Origin: Dyella lutea
GTDB taxonomy: Bacteria; Pseudomonadota; Gammaproteobacteria; Xanthomonadales; Rhodanobacteraceae
Assembly (NCBI RefSeq): GCF_024158035.1
Contig: NZ_JAMZEK010000002.1
Span: 496,001 to 560,000 of the forward strand
Direction of reading: 5' to 3'
DNA: 64,000 bases
The notes beneath the pieces were generated by a model, which was given only the letters and a program-made list of their open reading frames with translations, ran no database searches and was not told the DNA's origin. Below, one piece after another: positions 1 through 9,049 of this stretch; position 1 is the first letter of the stretch; each line of letters begins with the position of its first letter. A program made the position numbers and the translations under genes.

Positions 1-1008
1 GGTTTGTGCGGCGCTGTCCCGGGTCGTCGAGAGCGACTCGCGGATAGCGCGCAACGGCCCGTAACGCTGGATCGCTGTCTCGGTTTCCGGGGCCAGCACG
101 CCGATCACCCAGTTCGAGGGCTGGCCTTCGAGGGACTCCTGGCGAGCGATGACGGTGAGGGGAACCTGCCGACCGTCGCGCTTTACCACAAAGGCCAGCG
201 AGGGTGACTTCGGGGCCTGCTCGCGGATGGCCTTTTGCAGGTCGTCATAGTTCGCCACCGGCTGGCCATCGACGCTGAGGACGAGGTCGCCGGCCTGCAT
301 GCCACCGAGCGCAGCGGGCTTGCCGGGCATGACCGAGCCGATCACCGGCGGCGCAGGGGCCAGCGAGAGTCCCAGCCGGTCGAGATACTGGCCTACATCC
401 TGGCCGGCGGGCAGGCGGTCGAGCGGCAAGGTCAGGTCGCGTTCCCGGCCATCGGTCCCGCGGACGTGCAGGGTGAGCGGATCGCGACCCAGCAGTGCAT
501 CGACCAGATCGTCGGTGACACCGGACCAGGTGGTCGTCTTGTGGCCGTCGATGGACAGGATGCGGTCGCCGTTATGCACGCCGGCCTCGGCAGCCATGCT
601 TTGGGGGGCGGCGACAACGACCGGCACCGCATCCGGGCGCCCGATCATGAACATTACCCAGAACGCCGCCACGGCGAAGATCAGGTTGAAGGCCGGGCCG
701 GCCGCGACGATCGCGATGCGCTTCCACACTGGCTTGCCAGTGAATTCCTCGCCCTGCATCTGCGGTTCCACGTCGCCCTCGCGGGCGTCGAGCATCTTCA
801 CGTAGCCGCCGAGCGGGATCATCGCGATCTGGTACTCGGTGCCGCCCCGGCCTACGCGCTTCCAGATCGCCTTACCGAAGCCGACCGAGAAACGCAGCAC
901 CTTCACGCCACAGCGGCGCGCGACCCAGAAATGGCCGAACTCATGAAAGGTCACCAGCACGCCGAGCGTGACCAGCAGCCAGAACACCGAGCCGAAAAAA
1001 GGATTCAT
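1..1008 (-). CDS. rseP: RseP site-2 intramembrane zinc protease (3' end beyond window)
   Basis: Inner-membrane metalloprotease that cuts the anti-sigma factor RseA (after DegS) and clears remnant signal peptides; releases sigma-E in the envelope stress response. The first 336 codons are present. The start ATG (1006-1008) opens MNPFFGSVFWLL, a membrane segment carrying the zinc motif H22-E-F-G-H26. A second membrane segment (WVMFMIGRP) lies near residue 117-125, followed by two periplasmic PDZ domains, recognisable from AGVHNGDRILSIDGH and MQAGDLVLSVDGQPV. The C-terminal zinc-ligand motif and the last membrane segments, about 115 residues, are off the left edge. It starts 13 bp after the dxr stop in the cdsA-dxr-rseP order typical of gammaproteobacteria, where bamA normally follows. 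Confidence 0.95.
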   Translation of the reverse strand, partial: MNPFFGSVFWLLVTLGVLVTFHEFGHFWVARRCGVKVLRFSVGFGKAIWKRVGRGGTEYQIAMIPLGGYVKMLDAREGDVEPQMQGEEFTGKPVWKRIAIVAAGPAFNLIFAVAAFWVMFMIGRPDAVPVVVAAPQSMAAEAGVHNGDRILSIDGHKTTTWSGVTDDLVDALLGRDPLTLHVRGTDGRERDLTLPLDRLPAGQDVGQYLDRLGLSLAPAPPVIGSVMPGKPAALGGMQAGDLVLSVDGQPVANYDDLQKAIREQAPKSPSLAFVVKRDGRQVPLTVIARQESLEGQPSNWVIGVLAPETETAIQRYGPLRAIRESLSTTRDSAAQT

Positions 1009-1021
1009 CGATAAGAGCTTA

Positions 1022-2197
1022 TCAGCATGCGTGACGGAGGACGCGGCGTGCGGCAGCGCGCGCCACGCGGTCCCGATCCACCAGGGTCTGGACATCGACC
1101 ACGGCTTCGGCCGGCAGTTCCGCCAGCACGCTCTCCACCACGTTGGCGATATCGAGAAAACCCAGTGCGCCGGCCAGGAAGGCTTCCACCGCTACCTCGT
1201 TGGCGGCGTTCAGGATGGCCGGTGCGTCTCCGCCTGCGCGCAGCGCCTGGAAGGCCAGGGCAAGGCAGCGGAACGTGTCGGTATCTGGCCGTTCGAACTG
1301 CAGTGGCGCCAGCGCGGCCAGGTCCAGCGGGGCGACGGCGGTGTCGATCCGCTCCGGCCAGGCCAGCGCGTGGCCGATCGCCGTGCGCATGTCCGGGTTG
1401 CCGAGCTGGGCCAGTACCGAGCCGTCCAGGTAGTCGACCATGGAATGGACCAGGCTTTGCGGGTGCACCAGCACTTCGATGGCGTCGGCCGGGGCGCCGA
1501 ACAGGTGGTGCGCCTCGATCACTTCCAGACCCTTGTTCATCAGGGTGGCCGAGTCGACAGAGATCTTCCGGCCCATCACCCAGTTCGGGTGGGCGCAGGC
1601 CTGGTCGGGCGTGATATGGGCCAGTTCGGCGCGGCGACGGCCGCGGAACGGGCCGCCGGAGGCAGTGAGGATCAGCCGGCGGACGCCACTCCTGGCGAGG
1701 TCCGGGCGGCCGCCCGGCAGGCACTGGAAGATCGCGTTGTGCTCGGAGTCGACCGGGATCAGCTCGCCACCACCCTCGTCCAGCGCGGCCAGCAGCAGCG
1801 GGCCGGCCATCACGATCGACTCCTTGTTGGCCAGCAGCAGGCGCTTGCCGGCCCTCGCGGCAGCCAGGGTGGATTCCAGTCCGGCGGCGCCGACGATGGC
1901 GGCCACCACGGTGTCGCATAGCGGACCGGCCGCGGCCTCCGCCACGGCCTGGGGGCCGCTGGCCACCTCGCAACGTACGCCAGCCGCAGCCAGGCTCCTG
2001 GCCAGTGCCGGCTCCAGCGATGGATCGGCGATCACGGCCAGATCCGGACGATGCCTGGTGCACAGCGCCACCAGTGCGTCGACCTGTCGGTGCGCCACCA
2101 GCACGCTGGCGCGGAAGCGCTCCGGATGGCGCGCGATGACGTCGAGGGTGCTGCCGCCGATGGAGCCAGTGGCGCCGAGGACTCCGACCTGCCTCAT
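1022..2197 (-). CDS. dxr: 1-deoxy-D-xylulose 5-phosphate reductoisomerase
   Basis: Second enzyme of the MEP isoprenoid pathway: NADPH- and metal-dependent rearrangement and reduction of DXP to 2-C-methyl-D-erythritol 4-phosphate in the cytosol. 391 residues, normal for the family. The N-terminal dinucleotide fold shows GATGSIG at residues 8-14, and the metal/substrate site is recognisable from [11 protein letters not shown]. The start at 2197 is chosen over an ATG nine codons upstream because it forms an ATGA overlap with the cdsA stop (2194-2196), implying translational coupling. With uppS upstream in the same operon it places isoprenoid supply beside lipid-carrier synthesis. Confidence 0.97.
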   Translation of the reverse strand: MRQVGVLGATGSIGGSTLDVIARHPERFRASVLVAHRQVDALVALCTRHRPDLAVIADPSLEPALARSLAAAGVRCEVASGPQAVAEAAAGPLCDTVVAAIVGAAGLESTLAAARAGKRLLLANKESIVMAGPLLLAALDEGGGELIPVDSEHNAIFQCLPGGRPDLARSGVRRLILTASGGPFRGRRRAELAHITPDQACAHPNWVMGRKISVDSATLMNKGLEVIEAHHLFGAPADAIEVLVHPQSLVHSMVDYLDGSVLAQLGNPDMRTAIGHALAWPERIDTAVAPLDLAALAPLQFERPDTDTFRCLALAFQALRAGGDAPAILNAANEVAVEAFLAGALGFLDIANVVESVLAELPAEAVVDVQTLVDRDRVARAAARRVLRHAC

Positions 2198-3024
2198 GAC
2201 AGCTGCACGACGCCGAGCAACCACAAGCCGAGCGCGAATACCGGCATCGCGGCGAACACGCTGTCGAGCCGGTCGAGCAGGCCGCCGTGGCCGGGGAACA
2301 GATGGCCGGAATCCTTCACCTGCGCGTGGCGCTTCATCAGGCTCTCGACCAGGTCGCCAACGATCGACACCGCCACGGTAACCGCGGCCAGCGCGACCAG
2401 GCCGGCCAGCCGCGCGTCATGCACGCCCAGCAGCCAGCCGCCGATCGCCACCACCAGGCCGGCCGCGACGAACGCGCCGTAGACGCCGGCCCAGGTCTTG
2501 CCGGGGCTGATCTGCGGCGCCAGCTTGCGCTTGCCCAGGAAGCGGCCGGCGAAGTAGGCGCCGATGTCGGCGGCCCATACGATCGCCAGGCCGAGGAAGG
2601 TCCACCAGTGGCCGTGCGGCATGGTGCGATGGATCAGCACCAGGCCGGCCCACGCCGGCACCATCACGAACGCGCCGGCCAGCAGCTTCAGGCGCCGGTT
2701 CTCCGGCGTCGGCGCGGCACCGAAGGAGAAATGGCGCAGCCAGGCCGACGCGACCACCCACCAGGCCACGCCCAGCAGCGCCATCACCGCCCACAGCCGC
2801 GGATCGCGGCTCCAGCCAGCGGCGGCGTAGACCAGCGCCAGTGCGAGCAGCACGGCGATGCGGGCGGCCATGTTGTTCAGTCCGCTCAGGCGCATCCATT
2901 CCCAGGCGCTAGCGAGGAACGCGATGGCCACGATCACCGCGAACACCGGCGTCGCCGGCCCGAGGATGATGAACAGGGCCAAGGGGAGCAGCAGCAGGGC
3001 GGTGAGGATGCGCTGGAGCAGCAT
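2194..3024 (-). CDS. cdsA: Phosphatidate cytidylyltransferase
   Basis: Integral inner-membrane enzyme making CDP-diacylglycerol from phosphatidate and CTP, the branch point to all phospholipids. 276 residues beginning [18 protein letters not shown], with many hydrophobic helices. The C-terminal CDP-alcohol transfer signature is visible as [18 protein letters not shown] followed by DRLDS. A longer open frame upstream is ignored because its residues are not membrane-like and would run into uppS. It follows uppS by 17 bp and overlaps dxr by 4 bp. Confidence 0.95.
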   Translation of the reverse strand: MLLQRILTALLLLPLALFIILGPATPVFAVIVAIAFLASAWEWMRLSGLNNMAARIAVLLALALVYAAAGWSRDPRLWAVMALLGVAWWVVASAWLRHFSFGAAPTPENRRLKLLAGAFVMVPAWAGLVLIHRTMPHGHWWTFLGLAIVWAADIGAYFAGRFLGKRKLAPQISPGKTWAGVYGAFVAAGLVVAIGGWLLGVHDARLAGLVALAAVTVAVSIVGDLVESLMKRHAQVKDSGHLFPGHGGLLDRLDSVFAAMPVFALGLWLLGVVQLS

Positions 3025-3041
3025 GAAGGTCCTTGGGTTCG

Positions 3042-3782
3042 TCAGGGCGGAGGTGCTGCAGCGACCTGGTCGCTGGTGCGCCCATAGCGGCGCTCGCGGC
3101 GGGCGAAGTCGTCGATGGCCTGCGCCAGGCTGGCCTGGTCGAAGTCCGGCCACAGGGTATCGGTGAAGTACAGCTCGGCGTAGGCGGCCTGCCACAGCAG
3201 GAAGTTGCTGATGCGCTGTTCGCCGCCGGTGCGGATGAACAGGTCCAGCGGGGGCAGTTCGGCCAGGCACATCCATCGGCCCAGCGCCGCCTCGTCGAGG
3301 GTCTCGGCGGTCAGCTCGCCGCGACCGATTGCCTGGGCGGCCTGGCGCGCGGCCTGCACGATGTCCCAGCGGCCGCCGTAGTTGACCGCGATGTTCAGTT
3401 GCAGCCGCGTGTTGCCGGCGGTGCGCTCCATCGCACCGCGCATGCGTTGCTGCAGGTCCGCGCCGAAGCCCGACAGCTCGCCGATGAATCGTAGGCGCAC
3501 TCCCTGCGCATGCAGCTCGTCCACTTCCTTGTCCAGCGCGCGCAGGAACAGCGACATCAATGCGCTGACCTCGTCCTCAGGGCGTTGCCAGTTCTCGCTG
3601 GAAAAGGCGAACAGCGTCAGCGCCTCCACGCCCTGCCGGACACAGCCCTCGATCACGTCGCGCACTGCCTTGCGCCCGGCGTTGTGGCCGAAACTGCGCG
3701 GCTGGAAGCGGGCCCTGGCCCAGCGGCCGTTGCCGTCCATCACGATGGCGATGTGGCGGGGCACCCGCGCCGGCGCGCTCAT
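3042..3782 (-). CDS. uppS: Undecaprenyl diphosphate synthase (cis-prenyltransferase)
   Basis: Adds isopentenyl units in cis to farnesyl diphosphate to make the C55 carrier lipid for peptidoglycan and O-antigen. 246 residues. The catalytic signature IVMDGNGRWA lies near the N-terminus, with the metal-binding Asp in MDGNG. GRWDIVQAA and the C-terminal RTGGEQRISNFLLWQ motif of the family are also present. It sits between frr and cdsA in the usual gammaproteobacterial order, 17 bp before cdsA, so it is probably on the pyrH-frr transcript. Confidence 0.97.
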   Translation of the reverse strand: MSAPARVPRHIAIVMDGNGRWARARFQPRSFGHNAGRKAVRDVIEGCVRQGVEALTLFAFSSENWQRPEDEVSALMSLFLRALDKEVDELHAQGVRLRFIGELSGFGADLQQRMRGAMERTAGNTRLQLNIAVNYGGRWDIVQAARQAAQAIGRGELTAETLDEAALGRWMCLAELPPLDLFIRTGGEQRISNFLLWQAAYAELYFTDTLWPDFDQASLAQAIDDFARRERRYGRTSDQVAAAPPP

Positions 3783-3825
3783 GCGCGATGACGCCGGCCG
3801 GGCGGGGCGGACGAGCGCGGCATCG

Positions 3826-4383
3826 TCAGACGCTCAGCAGCTCTTCTTCCTTGTGCTTGACCACCGCATCGACTTCCTTGACGAAACGATCGGTGATCTT
3901 CTGGATCTCCTCGTCCGCCTTGCGCTCGTCGTCCTCGGTGATCTGCTTGTCCTTGCCGAGGTCCTTGATCTGCTGCAGGGCGTCGCGACGGATGTTGCGG
4001 ATCGCGATCTTGGCGTTCTCGCCCTCGTGGCCCACGTGCTTGGCCAGCTCGCGGCGGCGCTCCTCGGTGAGCGGCGGCATGTTGAGGCGGATCACGGTGC
4101 CGGCAGTGGTCGGCGTGATGCCGATGTCTGAGGCCATCAGCGCCTTCTCGATGGTCGCCACCAGGCTCTTCTCGAACGGGGTGATGATGATCGAGCGCGA
4201 GTCACCCAGCGCCACCGAGGCCACCTGGTTCAGCGGCATGTCCGAGCCGTAGTAGGACACCTTGATGTTGTCCACCAGTGCGGTGCTCGCACGGCCGGTG
4301 CGCAGGCGCGTCAGGTCGTGCTTGAGCGCGTCGATGGTCTTGCCCATGCGGGTCTGGGCATCGGTCTTGATGTCGTTGATCAT
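3826..4383 (-). CDS. frr: Ribosome recycling factor
   Basis: Cytosolic tRNA-mimic that, with EF-G, splits post-termination ribosomes. 185 residues, exactly the family size. It starts MINDIKTDAQTRM and carries the three-helix bundle with the conserved LRTGRAS and the C-terminal AVVKHKEEELLSV. It lies 83 bp after pyrH and 43 bp before uppS on the same strand, consistent with one pyrH-frr-uppS-cdsA-dxr-rseP operon. Confidence 0.97.
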   Translation of the reverse strand: MINDIKTDAQTRMGKTIDALKHDLTRLRTGRASTALVDNIKVSYYGSDMPLNQVASVALGDSRSIIITPFEKSLVATIEKALMASDIGITPTTAGTVIRLNMPPLTEERRRELAKHVGHEGENAKIAIRNIRRDALQQIKDLGKDKQITEDDERKADEEIQKITDRFVKEVDAVVKHKEEELLSV

Positions 4384-4466
4384 GGGACGTCTTCCGGTGG
4401 ATCAGGCGAGCCGCCAAGTATACCAGCGAGGCGGAGCCGCCCTTGGGGCGGCGCAGCAAGCCCGGG

Positions 4467-5189
4467 TCAGTGGGTGCCGACGGTGGTGCCGATAGACTCG
4501 CCGCGCATCACCCGCATCAGGTTGCCCGGCACGGTCATGTCGTAGATCACCATCGGCAGGCGGTGGTCGCGGCACAGCGCGATCGCGGCGGTATCCATCA
4601 CCGCCAGCTTGCGCTCGATCACCTGGTCGTAGGTGAGGTGGTCGTAGCGGGTGGCGTCGGCGTGCTTGGCCGGGTCGGCGGTGTAGATGCCGTCCACCTT
4701 GGTTGCCTTCAGCAGCAGGTCCGCGCCCACTTCCACGGCGCGCAGCGCGGCGGCCGAGTCGGTGGTGAAGAACGGATTGCCGATGCCCGCGGCGAACAGC
4801 ACGATGCGGCCCTTCTCTATGTGGCGGATGGCGCGGCGGCGGATGAAGTCCTCTGCCACGTCGTGGATCGGCAGTGCGCTCATCACGCGGGCGAAGCCGC
4901 CACGCTTCTCGATCGCGTCCTGCATCGCCAGCGCGTTCATCACTGTGGCCAGCATGCCCATGTGGTCGCCGGTGACCCGGTCCATCCCGGCCGCGGCCAG
5001 GCCGGCACCGCGGAAGATGTTGCCGCCGCCGATCACCACGCCGATCTCGACGCCGGCCTTGCGCACTTCGAGGATTTCGTCGGCGAGGCGGCCGATCACC
5101 TTCGGATCGATGCCGTAGTCCTCGTCGCCCATCAGGGCTTCACCGGAGAGTTTGAGCAGGATGCGGCGGTACTTAAGCGGTTCGCTCAT
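4467..5189 (-). CDS. pyrH: UMP kinase
   Basis: Hexameric amino-acid-kinase-fold enzyme phosphorylating UMP to UDP; essential for pyrimidine nucleotides. 240 residues from [27 protein letters not shown] and the C-terminal nucleotide-binding loop are visible. This start is preferred to one 11 codons upstream because GGAG stands 8 nt before it and the extra residues are unlike the family. First gene of the operon that runs through frr to rseP; a good promoter is present just upstream at 5223-5251. Confidence 0.97.
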   Translation of the reverse strand: MSEPLKYRRILLKLSGEALMGDEDYGIDPKVIGRLADEILEVRKAGVEIGVVIGGGNIFRGAGLAAAGMDRVTGDHMGMLATVMNALAMQDAIEKRGGFARVMSALPIHDVAEDFIRRRAIRHIEKGRIVLFAAGIGNPFFTTDSAAALRAVEVGADLLLKATKVDGIYTADPAKHADATRYDHLTYDQVIERKLAVMDTAAIALCRDHRLPMVIYDMTVPGNLMRVMRGESIGTTVGTH

Positions 5190-5222
5190 GGGGTCTCCGG
5201 ATTGTGTGGGGCAAACCGCCAT

Positions 5223-5251
5223 ATTGTAGCGGGCGGCGGGCCGGCGGTTAA
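5223..5251 (-). promoter_or_regulatory. Sigma-70-type promoter for the pyrH-frr-uppS-cdsA-dxr-rseP operon
   Basis: On the minus strand: -35 TTAACC (5246-5251), 17-nt spacer, -10 TACAAT (5223-5228). The predicted transcript starts near 5216, about 27 nt before the pyrH ATG. Called by eye from consensus match and spacing. Confidence 0.55.
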
Positions 5252-5294
5252 GCTGAGAATTGATCCGTCGGCGCCATGGAAGGAGAAAGACCGC

Positions 5295-5906
5295 GTGGGA
5301 TGGCGCAAGATCTATTTCGGGGTGGCGGCGCCGTCGCGGCGCAGGCAGCTAGTGGTGCATGCGTGCTACGCGACCCTCGCACTGGCTGTTTATGGCTTGC
5401 TGGTGCCCTTCGTGCAGGCTCCTGCGGTTCGTCGCTGGGGTTTTCCGGCAGCGTTCGGTATCGCATTGATCGCAGCATTCTCGATGGTCCGCCAGGCGCG
5501 ACGCCGGGAACTATCGAGCCCACCGGCGGGCAAGGTCGGCTCGCTGGAGCTCCTGGTGTTGCTGCCAGTATGGTTGCCGCTGCTGGCATGGCTGGTCTGG
5601 CTCGCCTCGGCTCGTGGCTTGCCGGCGTTGGCTACCAGTGTGGCGGGAAAGCCGGGGGTGCTCTCGCCGGTGACCATGCGGGTCGTGCATGTATCGCGTC
5701 GGCGATCGTGCGAGAACCGGCTGGTGGGAGGTCCGCTCCGGTCGTCCCGGGTGTCGGTGGATTACCTGTGCGTCGATCCCGCCTATGCGGCTCGTTATCG
5801 CGGACACCGGGTCGAGGTGGCGCTGCACGTGCGCCGGGGGACCTGGGGCACGGTGTTCACGGGATACCGTCACCTGCGCGATCTGAGCGCAGAGTCGTCC
5901 CCCTGA
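5295..5906 (+). CDS. Small membrane protein of unknown function
   Basis: 203 residues, starting with GTG 5295 because GGAG stands 9 nt upstream (5282-5285); no family recognised. Three hydrophobic segments are predicted at about residues 19-41, 48-66 and 84-104, separated by Arg-rich loops (RRRQ, QARRRE). A soluble C-terminal tail of roughly 75 residues with two cysteines follows (RRRSCENR and DYLCVDPAY). It lies on the plus strand between two minus-strand housekeeping operons and ends at a shared bidirectional terminator, so it is a single-gene unit. The frame is continuously open and its membrane pattern is coherent, which supports a real gene. Confidence 0.6.
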   Translation: MGWRKIYFGVAAPSRRRQLVVHACYATLALAVYGLLVPFVQAPAVRRWGFPAAFGIALIAAFSMVRQARRRELSSPPAGKVGSLELLVLLPVWLPLLAWLVWLASARGLPALATSVAGKPGVLSPVTMRVVHVSRRRSCENRLVGGPLRSSRVSVDYLCVDPAYAARYRGHRVEVALHVRRGTWGTVFTGYRHLRDLSAESSP

Positions 5907-5912
5907 AAAAGG

Positions 5913-5938
5913 AAAAGCCGCGGTTTCCCGCGGCTTTT
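5913..5938. terminator. Bidirectional intrinsic terminator between the membrane gene and tsf
   Basis: Perfect 11-bp stem AAAAGCCGCGG / CCGCGGCTTTT with a 4-nt loop. It has A-run and T-run on both sides, so it can terminate the plus-strand membrane gene and the minus-strand rpsB-tsf transcript. Confidence 0.9.
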
Positions 5939-5960
5939 TCGTTTCGCCGGGCGGCGAGGA

Positions 5961-6839
5961 TCAGACCTGCATCGCCTTCGCCACTTCGGCGGCGTAGTCT
6001 TCCTGCACCTTCTCGATGCCTTCGCCGACAGCTAGGCGGGCCACCGCCACCACTTCGGCGCCGTCCTTCTTCAGGGCGTCGCCGACGGTCACGTTGGTGT
6101 CCAGCACGTAGGCCTGGCCGAGCAGGGTCACCTCGGACACGATCTTGTTGATCTTGCCGGAGATGATCTTCTCCAGGATCTCGGCCGGCTTGGCCTTGTC
6201 CTTGTCGGACATCTGGCTCAGCGCGATGTCCTTTTCCTTCTGCACGAAGTCGGCCGGGACGTCCTCGGCCTTCACGTACTGCGGGTTCATCGCGGCCACG
6301 TGCATGGCTACACCCTTGGCCAGCTCCTCGGAGCCGCCCTTCAGGGCCACCAGCACGCCGATGCGGCCGCCGTGGATGTAGCTGCCGATCACGCCGTCGG
6401 TCTCGACGCGCGCCATGCGGCGCACTTCGATCTTCTCGCCGATGGTGGCGATCAGCGCCTTGGCGCCTTCCTCGACGTTGCTGGCACCCGGGAAGGCGGC
6501 GGCCTTCAGCGCGTCGATGTCGGCGGCGCCGGACTCCAGCGCGACCGTGGCGACGGTGTCGCTGAACTTCACGAAGTCGGGGTTCTTGGTGACGAAGTCG
6601 GTCTCGCAGTTGACCTCGACCAGCACCGCCTTGCCGGCGGACTGGGCGGTCACGATGCGACCTTCGGCAGCGACGCGGTCGGCCTTCTTGTCGGCCTTGG
6701 CCAGGCCGTTCTTGCGCAGCCACTCGATGGCGACTTCGATGTCACCGTTGTTCTCGACCAGGGCCTTCTTGCATTCCATCATGCCGGCGCCGGACCGCTC
6801 GCGCAGTTCCTTCACCAGCTGGGCGGAGATGTTGCTCAT
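5961..6839 (-). CDS. tsf: Translation elongation factor Ts
   Basis: Guanine-nucleotide exchange factor for EF-Tu. 292 residues, full length. The N-terminal UBA-like segment is clear ([16 protein letters not shown]), followed by the conserved [11 protein letters not shown] stretch that contacts EF-Tu and the two alpha/beta core subdomains. It follows rpsB by 68 bp and is closed by the hairpin at 5913-5938, giving the usual rpsB-tsf unit. Confidence 0.98.
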   Translation of the reverse strand: MSNISAQLVKELRERSGAGMMECKKALVENNGDIEVAIEWLRKNGLAKADKKADRVAAEGRIVTAQSAGKAVLVEVNCETDFVTKNPDFVKFSDTVATVALESGAADIDALKAAAFPGASNVEEGAKALIATIGEKIEVRRMARVETDGVIGSYIHGGRIGVLVALKGGSEELAKGVAMHVAAMNPQYVKAEDVPADFVQKEKDIALSQMSDKDKAKPAEILEKIISGKINKIVSEVTLLGQAYVLDTNVTVGDALKKDGAEVVAVARLAVGEGIEKVQEDYAAEVAKAMQV

Positions 6840-6907
6840 GTCAGTTCCTCGAATGCTTTGGAGCCCGACGACCGGCGCGCGGCCATCGGGTGGGTGAAGC
6901 GGCGGGC

Positions 6908-7774
6908 TTACTCGGCGTCGGCCGACTCGCGGCGGCCACGGCCACCGTCACGACCACCGTCACGGCGCGGCGCGCCCTTCTTGGCCGGGGCGCGGCGCGG
7001 GGCGGCCTTGCGCTCCTCGTCCTTGGCGACCGGGTTGCCTTCCTCGTCGAGCTCGACGAACTCGTCGGCGTCGCCCTGGGCGGCGTTCGGCGCGGCGGCC
7101 TTGCCTTCCAGGATGGCGTCGGCGGCGGCGCGGGCGTACAGCTGGATCGCGCGGATCGCGTCGTCGTTGCCCGGGATGGCGTAGTCCACCAGCTCCGGGT
7201 TGTAGTTGGTGTCGACCACCGCGATCACCGGGATGCCGAGCTTCTTGGCTTCCTGCACGGCGATGTCTTCGTGGCCGATGTCGATGATGAACAGCGCGTC
7301 GGGCAGGCGGTTCATGTTCTTGATGCCGCCCAGCGAGTTCTCCAGCTTCTCGCGCTCGCGGCGCAGCGACAGCACCTCGTGCTTGACCAGCTTGTCGAAC
7401 GAGCCGTCGGTCTCGGCTGCTTCCAGCTCCTTCAGGCGGGCGACCGACTGCTTCACGGTGCGGAAGTTGGTCAGCATGCCGCCGAGCCAGCGGGCGGTGA
7501 CGAAGGGCATGCCGGCGCGGGCGGCCTCTTCGGCCAGCGGCTCACGGGCGGAGCGCTTGGTGCCGACGAACAGGATGGTGCCGCGCTTCTGCGCCAGACC
7601 CGACAGGAAGTTCATCGCATCGGTGAACAGCGGCAGGGTCTTTTCGAGGTTGATGATGTGGATCTTGCCGCGCGCGCCGAAGATGTACGGCGCCATCTTG
7701 GGGTTCCAGTAACGGGTCTGGTGACCGAAATGGACGCCCGCTTCGAGCATCTGGCGCATGGTGACTTGGGCCAT
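6908..7774 (-). CDS. rpsB: 30S ribosomal protein S2 with Arg/Gly-rich C-terminal tail
   Basis: Component of the small ribosomal subunit, needed to bring S1 to the 30S. 288 residues from [29 protein letters not shown] and the GNDDAIRAI motif are typical of S2. The start at 7774 is chosen over a frame about 99 codons longer because it matches the family N-terminus. After about residue 230 there is an acidic stretch ([11 protein letters not shown]) and then a basic tail rich in Arg, Gly, Ala and Lys, about 45 residues more than the 240-residue enterobacterial protein. First gene of rpsB-tsf, with a long leader. Confidence 0.97.
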   Translation of the reverse strand: MAQVTMRQMLEAGVHFGHQTRYWNPKMAPYIFGARGKIHIINLEKTLPLFTDAMNFLSGLAQKRGTILFVGTKRSAREPLAEEAARAGMPFVTARWLGGMLTNFRTVKQSVARLKELEAAETDGSFDKLVKHEVLSLRREREKLENSLGGIKNMNRLPDALFIIDIGHEDIAVQEAKKLGIPVIAVVDTNYNPELVDYAIPGNDDAIRAIQLYARAAADAILEGKAAAPNAAQGDADEFVELDEEGNPVAKDEERKAAPRRAPAKKGAPRRDGGRDGGRGRRESADAE

Positions 7775-7794
7775 GGGTGTAACTCCGAATTGTC

Positions 7795-7812
7795 GGTTCC
7801 GCGAACGGAACC
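7795..7812 (-). promoter_or_regulatory. UUCG hairpin in the rpsB leader, candidate autoregulatory element
   Basis: On the minus strand, GGTTCCG - TTCG - CGGAACC forms a 7-bp stem with a stable UUCG tetraloop, ending 20 nt before the rpsB start. S2 is known to repress its own leader in gammaproteobacteria; whether this hairpin is that element is inference. Confidence 0.35.
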
Positions 7813-7922
7813 TGGGGGTTGGGACCTCCACGCATCCCCGGCTTCGACCGCGGCGTTTCCTGGGATTGGCGGAAACGGACGCGGCACCCCGAAGACGGTG
7901 CCGATGCGTGTGTGGCGTTGGT

Positions 7923-7951
7923 TTGGGCTTGTTCCGGCAGCCGGTTACAAT
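7923..7951 (+). promoter_or_regulatory. Sigma-70-type promoter upstream of map
   Basis: -35 TTGGGC (7923-7928), 17-nt spacer, -10 TACAAT (7946-7951). Predicted transcript start near 7958, leaving about 137 nt before the map ATG. Confidence 0.5.
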
Positions 7952-8012
7952 GCCCGCTCGCTGTGCAGGGAGGCGGGCCGGAAAGCCCTGATCTGCCCTG
8001 CAAAACTCACGA

Positions 8013-8042
8013 ATTGTAGCCGGTACGCCGGCAAGGCGGCAA
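8013..8042 (-). promoter_or_regulatory. Candidate promoter for rpsB-tsf
   Basis: On the minus strand: -35 TTGCCG (8037-8042), 18-nt spacer, -10 TACAAT (8013-8018). Start near 8006, giving a leader of about 230 nt before rpsB. It would transcribe across the map promoter, so the two 5' leaders overlap in antisense. Confidence 0.4.
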
Positions 8043-8094
8043 GTTGGGCCCGGATATTGACCCCGGGTCACGCCGCCGCCATCTGGGTGGAACC

Positions 8095-8859
8095 ATGGCC
8101 ATTACCCTCAAGACCCCCGAAGACCTGGCCGCCATGCGCGTGGCCGGCCAGCTCGCCGCCGAAGTGCTGGCGATGCTGAAAGAACACGTCAAGCCCGGTG
8201 TCACTACCGAAGACCTGGACCGCCTCGCCTACGAGCACATCGTCAACAGGCAGAAGGCGATCCCGGCCAACGTCGGCTACCACGGCTTCCCCAAGACGCT
8301 GTGCACCTCGGTCAACCACGTGATCTGCCACGGCATCCCGACCGGAGCCAAGGTGCTCAAGGACGGCGACATCATCAATCTCGACGTCACCGTCATCAAG
8401 GACGGCTGGCACGGCGACACCAGCCGCATGTACTTCGTCGGCACCCCGTCGGTGCTGGCCAAGCGCTTGGTGGACACCACCCACGAGGCGATGATGCGCG
8501 GCATCCAGGCGGTGCGTCCGGGCGCCACGCTGGGCGACGTCGGTGCCGCCATCCAGAAGCACGCCGAGGCGGCCGGTTTCAGCGTGGTGCGCGAGTACTG
8601 CGGCCACGGCATCGGCAAGGTCTACCACGACGAGCCGCAGGTGCTGCATTACGGCAAGCCCGGCACCGGCATCGAGCTGAAGAAGGGCATGACCTTCACC
8701 GTCGAGCCGATGATCAACGCCGGCAAACCGCACACCAAGCAGCTGCCCGACGGCTGGACCGTGGTCACCAAGGACCACTCGCTCTCGGCCCAGTGGGAGC
8801 ACACTATCGCCGTGACCGACGACGGCTTCGAGATCCTCACGCCCTGGCCGGATGCCTGA
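8095..8859 (+). CDS. map: Type I methionine aminopeptidase
   Basis: Cytosolic dinuclear-metal peptidase removing initiator methionine from nascent chains. 254 residues from [14 protein letters not shown]. The metal-site segments are recognisable: [18 protein letters not shown] (two Asp), [14 protein letters not shown] (His), TVEPMI (Glu) and [11 protein letters not shown] (Glu). The start at 8095 fits family length and has GGTGG upstream. Divergent from rpsB, a common arrangement; closed by an intrinsic terminator at 8899-8931. Confidence 0.98.
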   Translation: MAITLKTPEDLAAMRVAGQLAAEVLAMLKEHVKPGVTTEDLDRLAYEHIVNRQKAIPANVGYHGFPKTLCTSVNHVICHGIPTGAKVLKDGDIINLDVTVIKDGWHGDTSRMYFVGTPSVLAKRLVDTTHEAMMRGIQAVRPGATLGDVGAAIQKHAEAAGFSVVREYCGHGIGKVYHDEPQVLHYGKPGTGIELKKGMTFTVEPMINAGKPHTKQLPDGWTVVTKDHSLSAQWEHTIAVTDDGFEILTPWPDA

Positions 8860-8871
8860 AGGGCGAGAAGC

Positions 8872-8895
8872 GAGTGAACAGGAGTGAGAAGTGAG
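8872..8895 (+). repeat. Left arm of a 24-nt inverted repeat (partner 9016-9039)
   Basis: The arm is rich in GAGTGA/GTGAGAAG units. Its reverse complement recurs at 9016-9039 with 23 of 24 positions matching. The arms flank the map terminator and end just before glnD. Confidence 0.8.
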
Positions 8896-8898
8896 AGA

Positions 8899-8931
8899 GG
8901 GCGCCCGGTTGACGTGGCGCCCTTTCTTTTT
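8899..8931 (+). terminator. Intrinsic terminator of map
   Basis: GGGCGCC (8899-8905) pairs with GGCGCCC (8916-8922), followed by TTTCTTTTT. Confidence 0.85.
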
Positions 8932-9015
8932 GATCAACGGCTCGCGGTGAGGGGCGTTCCCGCGCCTTCGAGCCGTCGTTGCAGGCCTCAGCACAGGGCT
9001 TGCCCGGGCTCTACA

Positions 9016-9039
9016 CTCACTTCTCACTCCTCTTCACTC
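9016..9039 (-). repeat. Right arm of the 24-nt inverted repeat (partner 8872-8895)
   Basis: Pyrimidine-rich on the plus strand and ends 10 nt before the glnD ATG, occupying the position where a Shine-Dalgarno sequence would be expected. Confidence 0.8.
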
Positions 9040-9049
9040 ACTCCTACTC

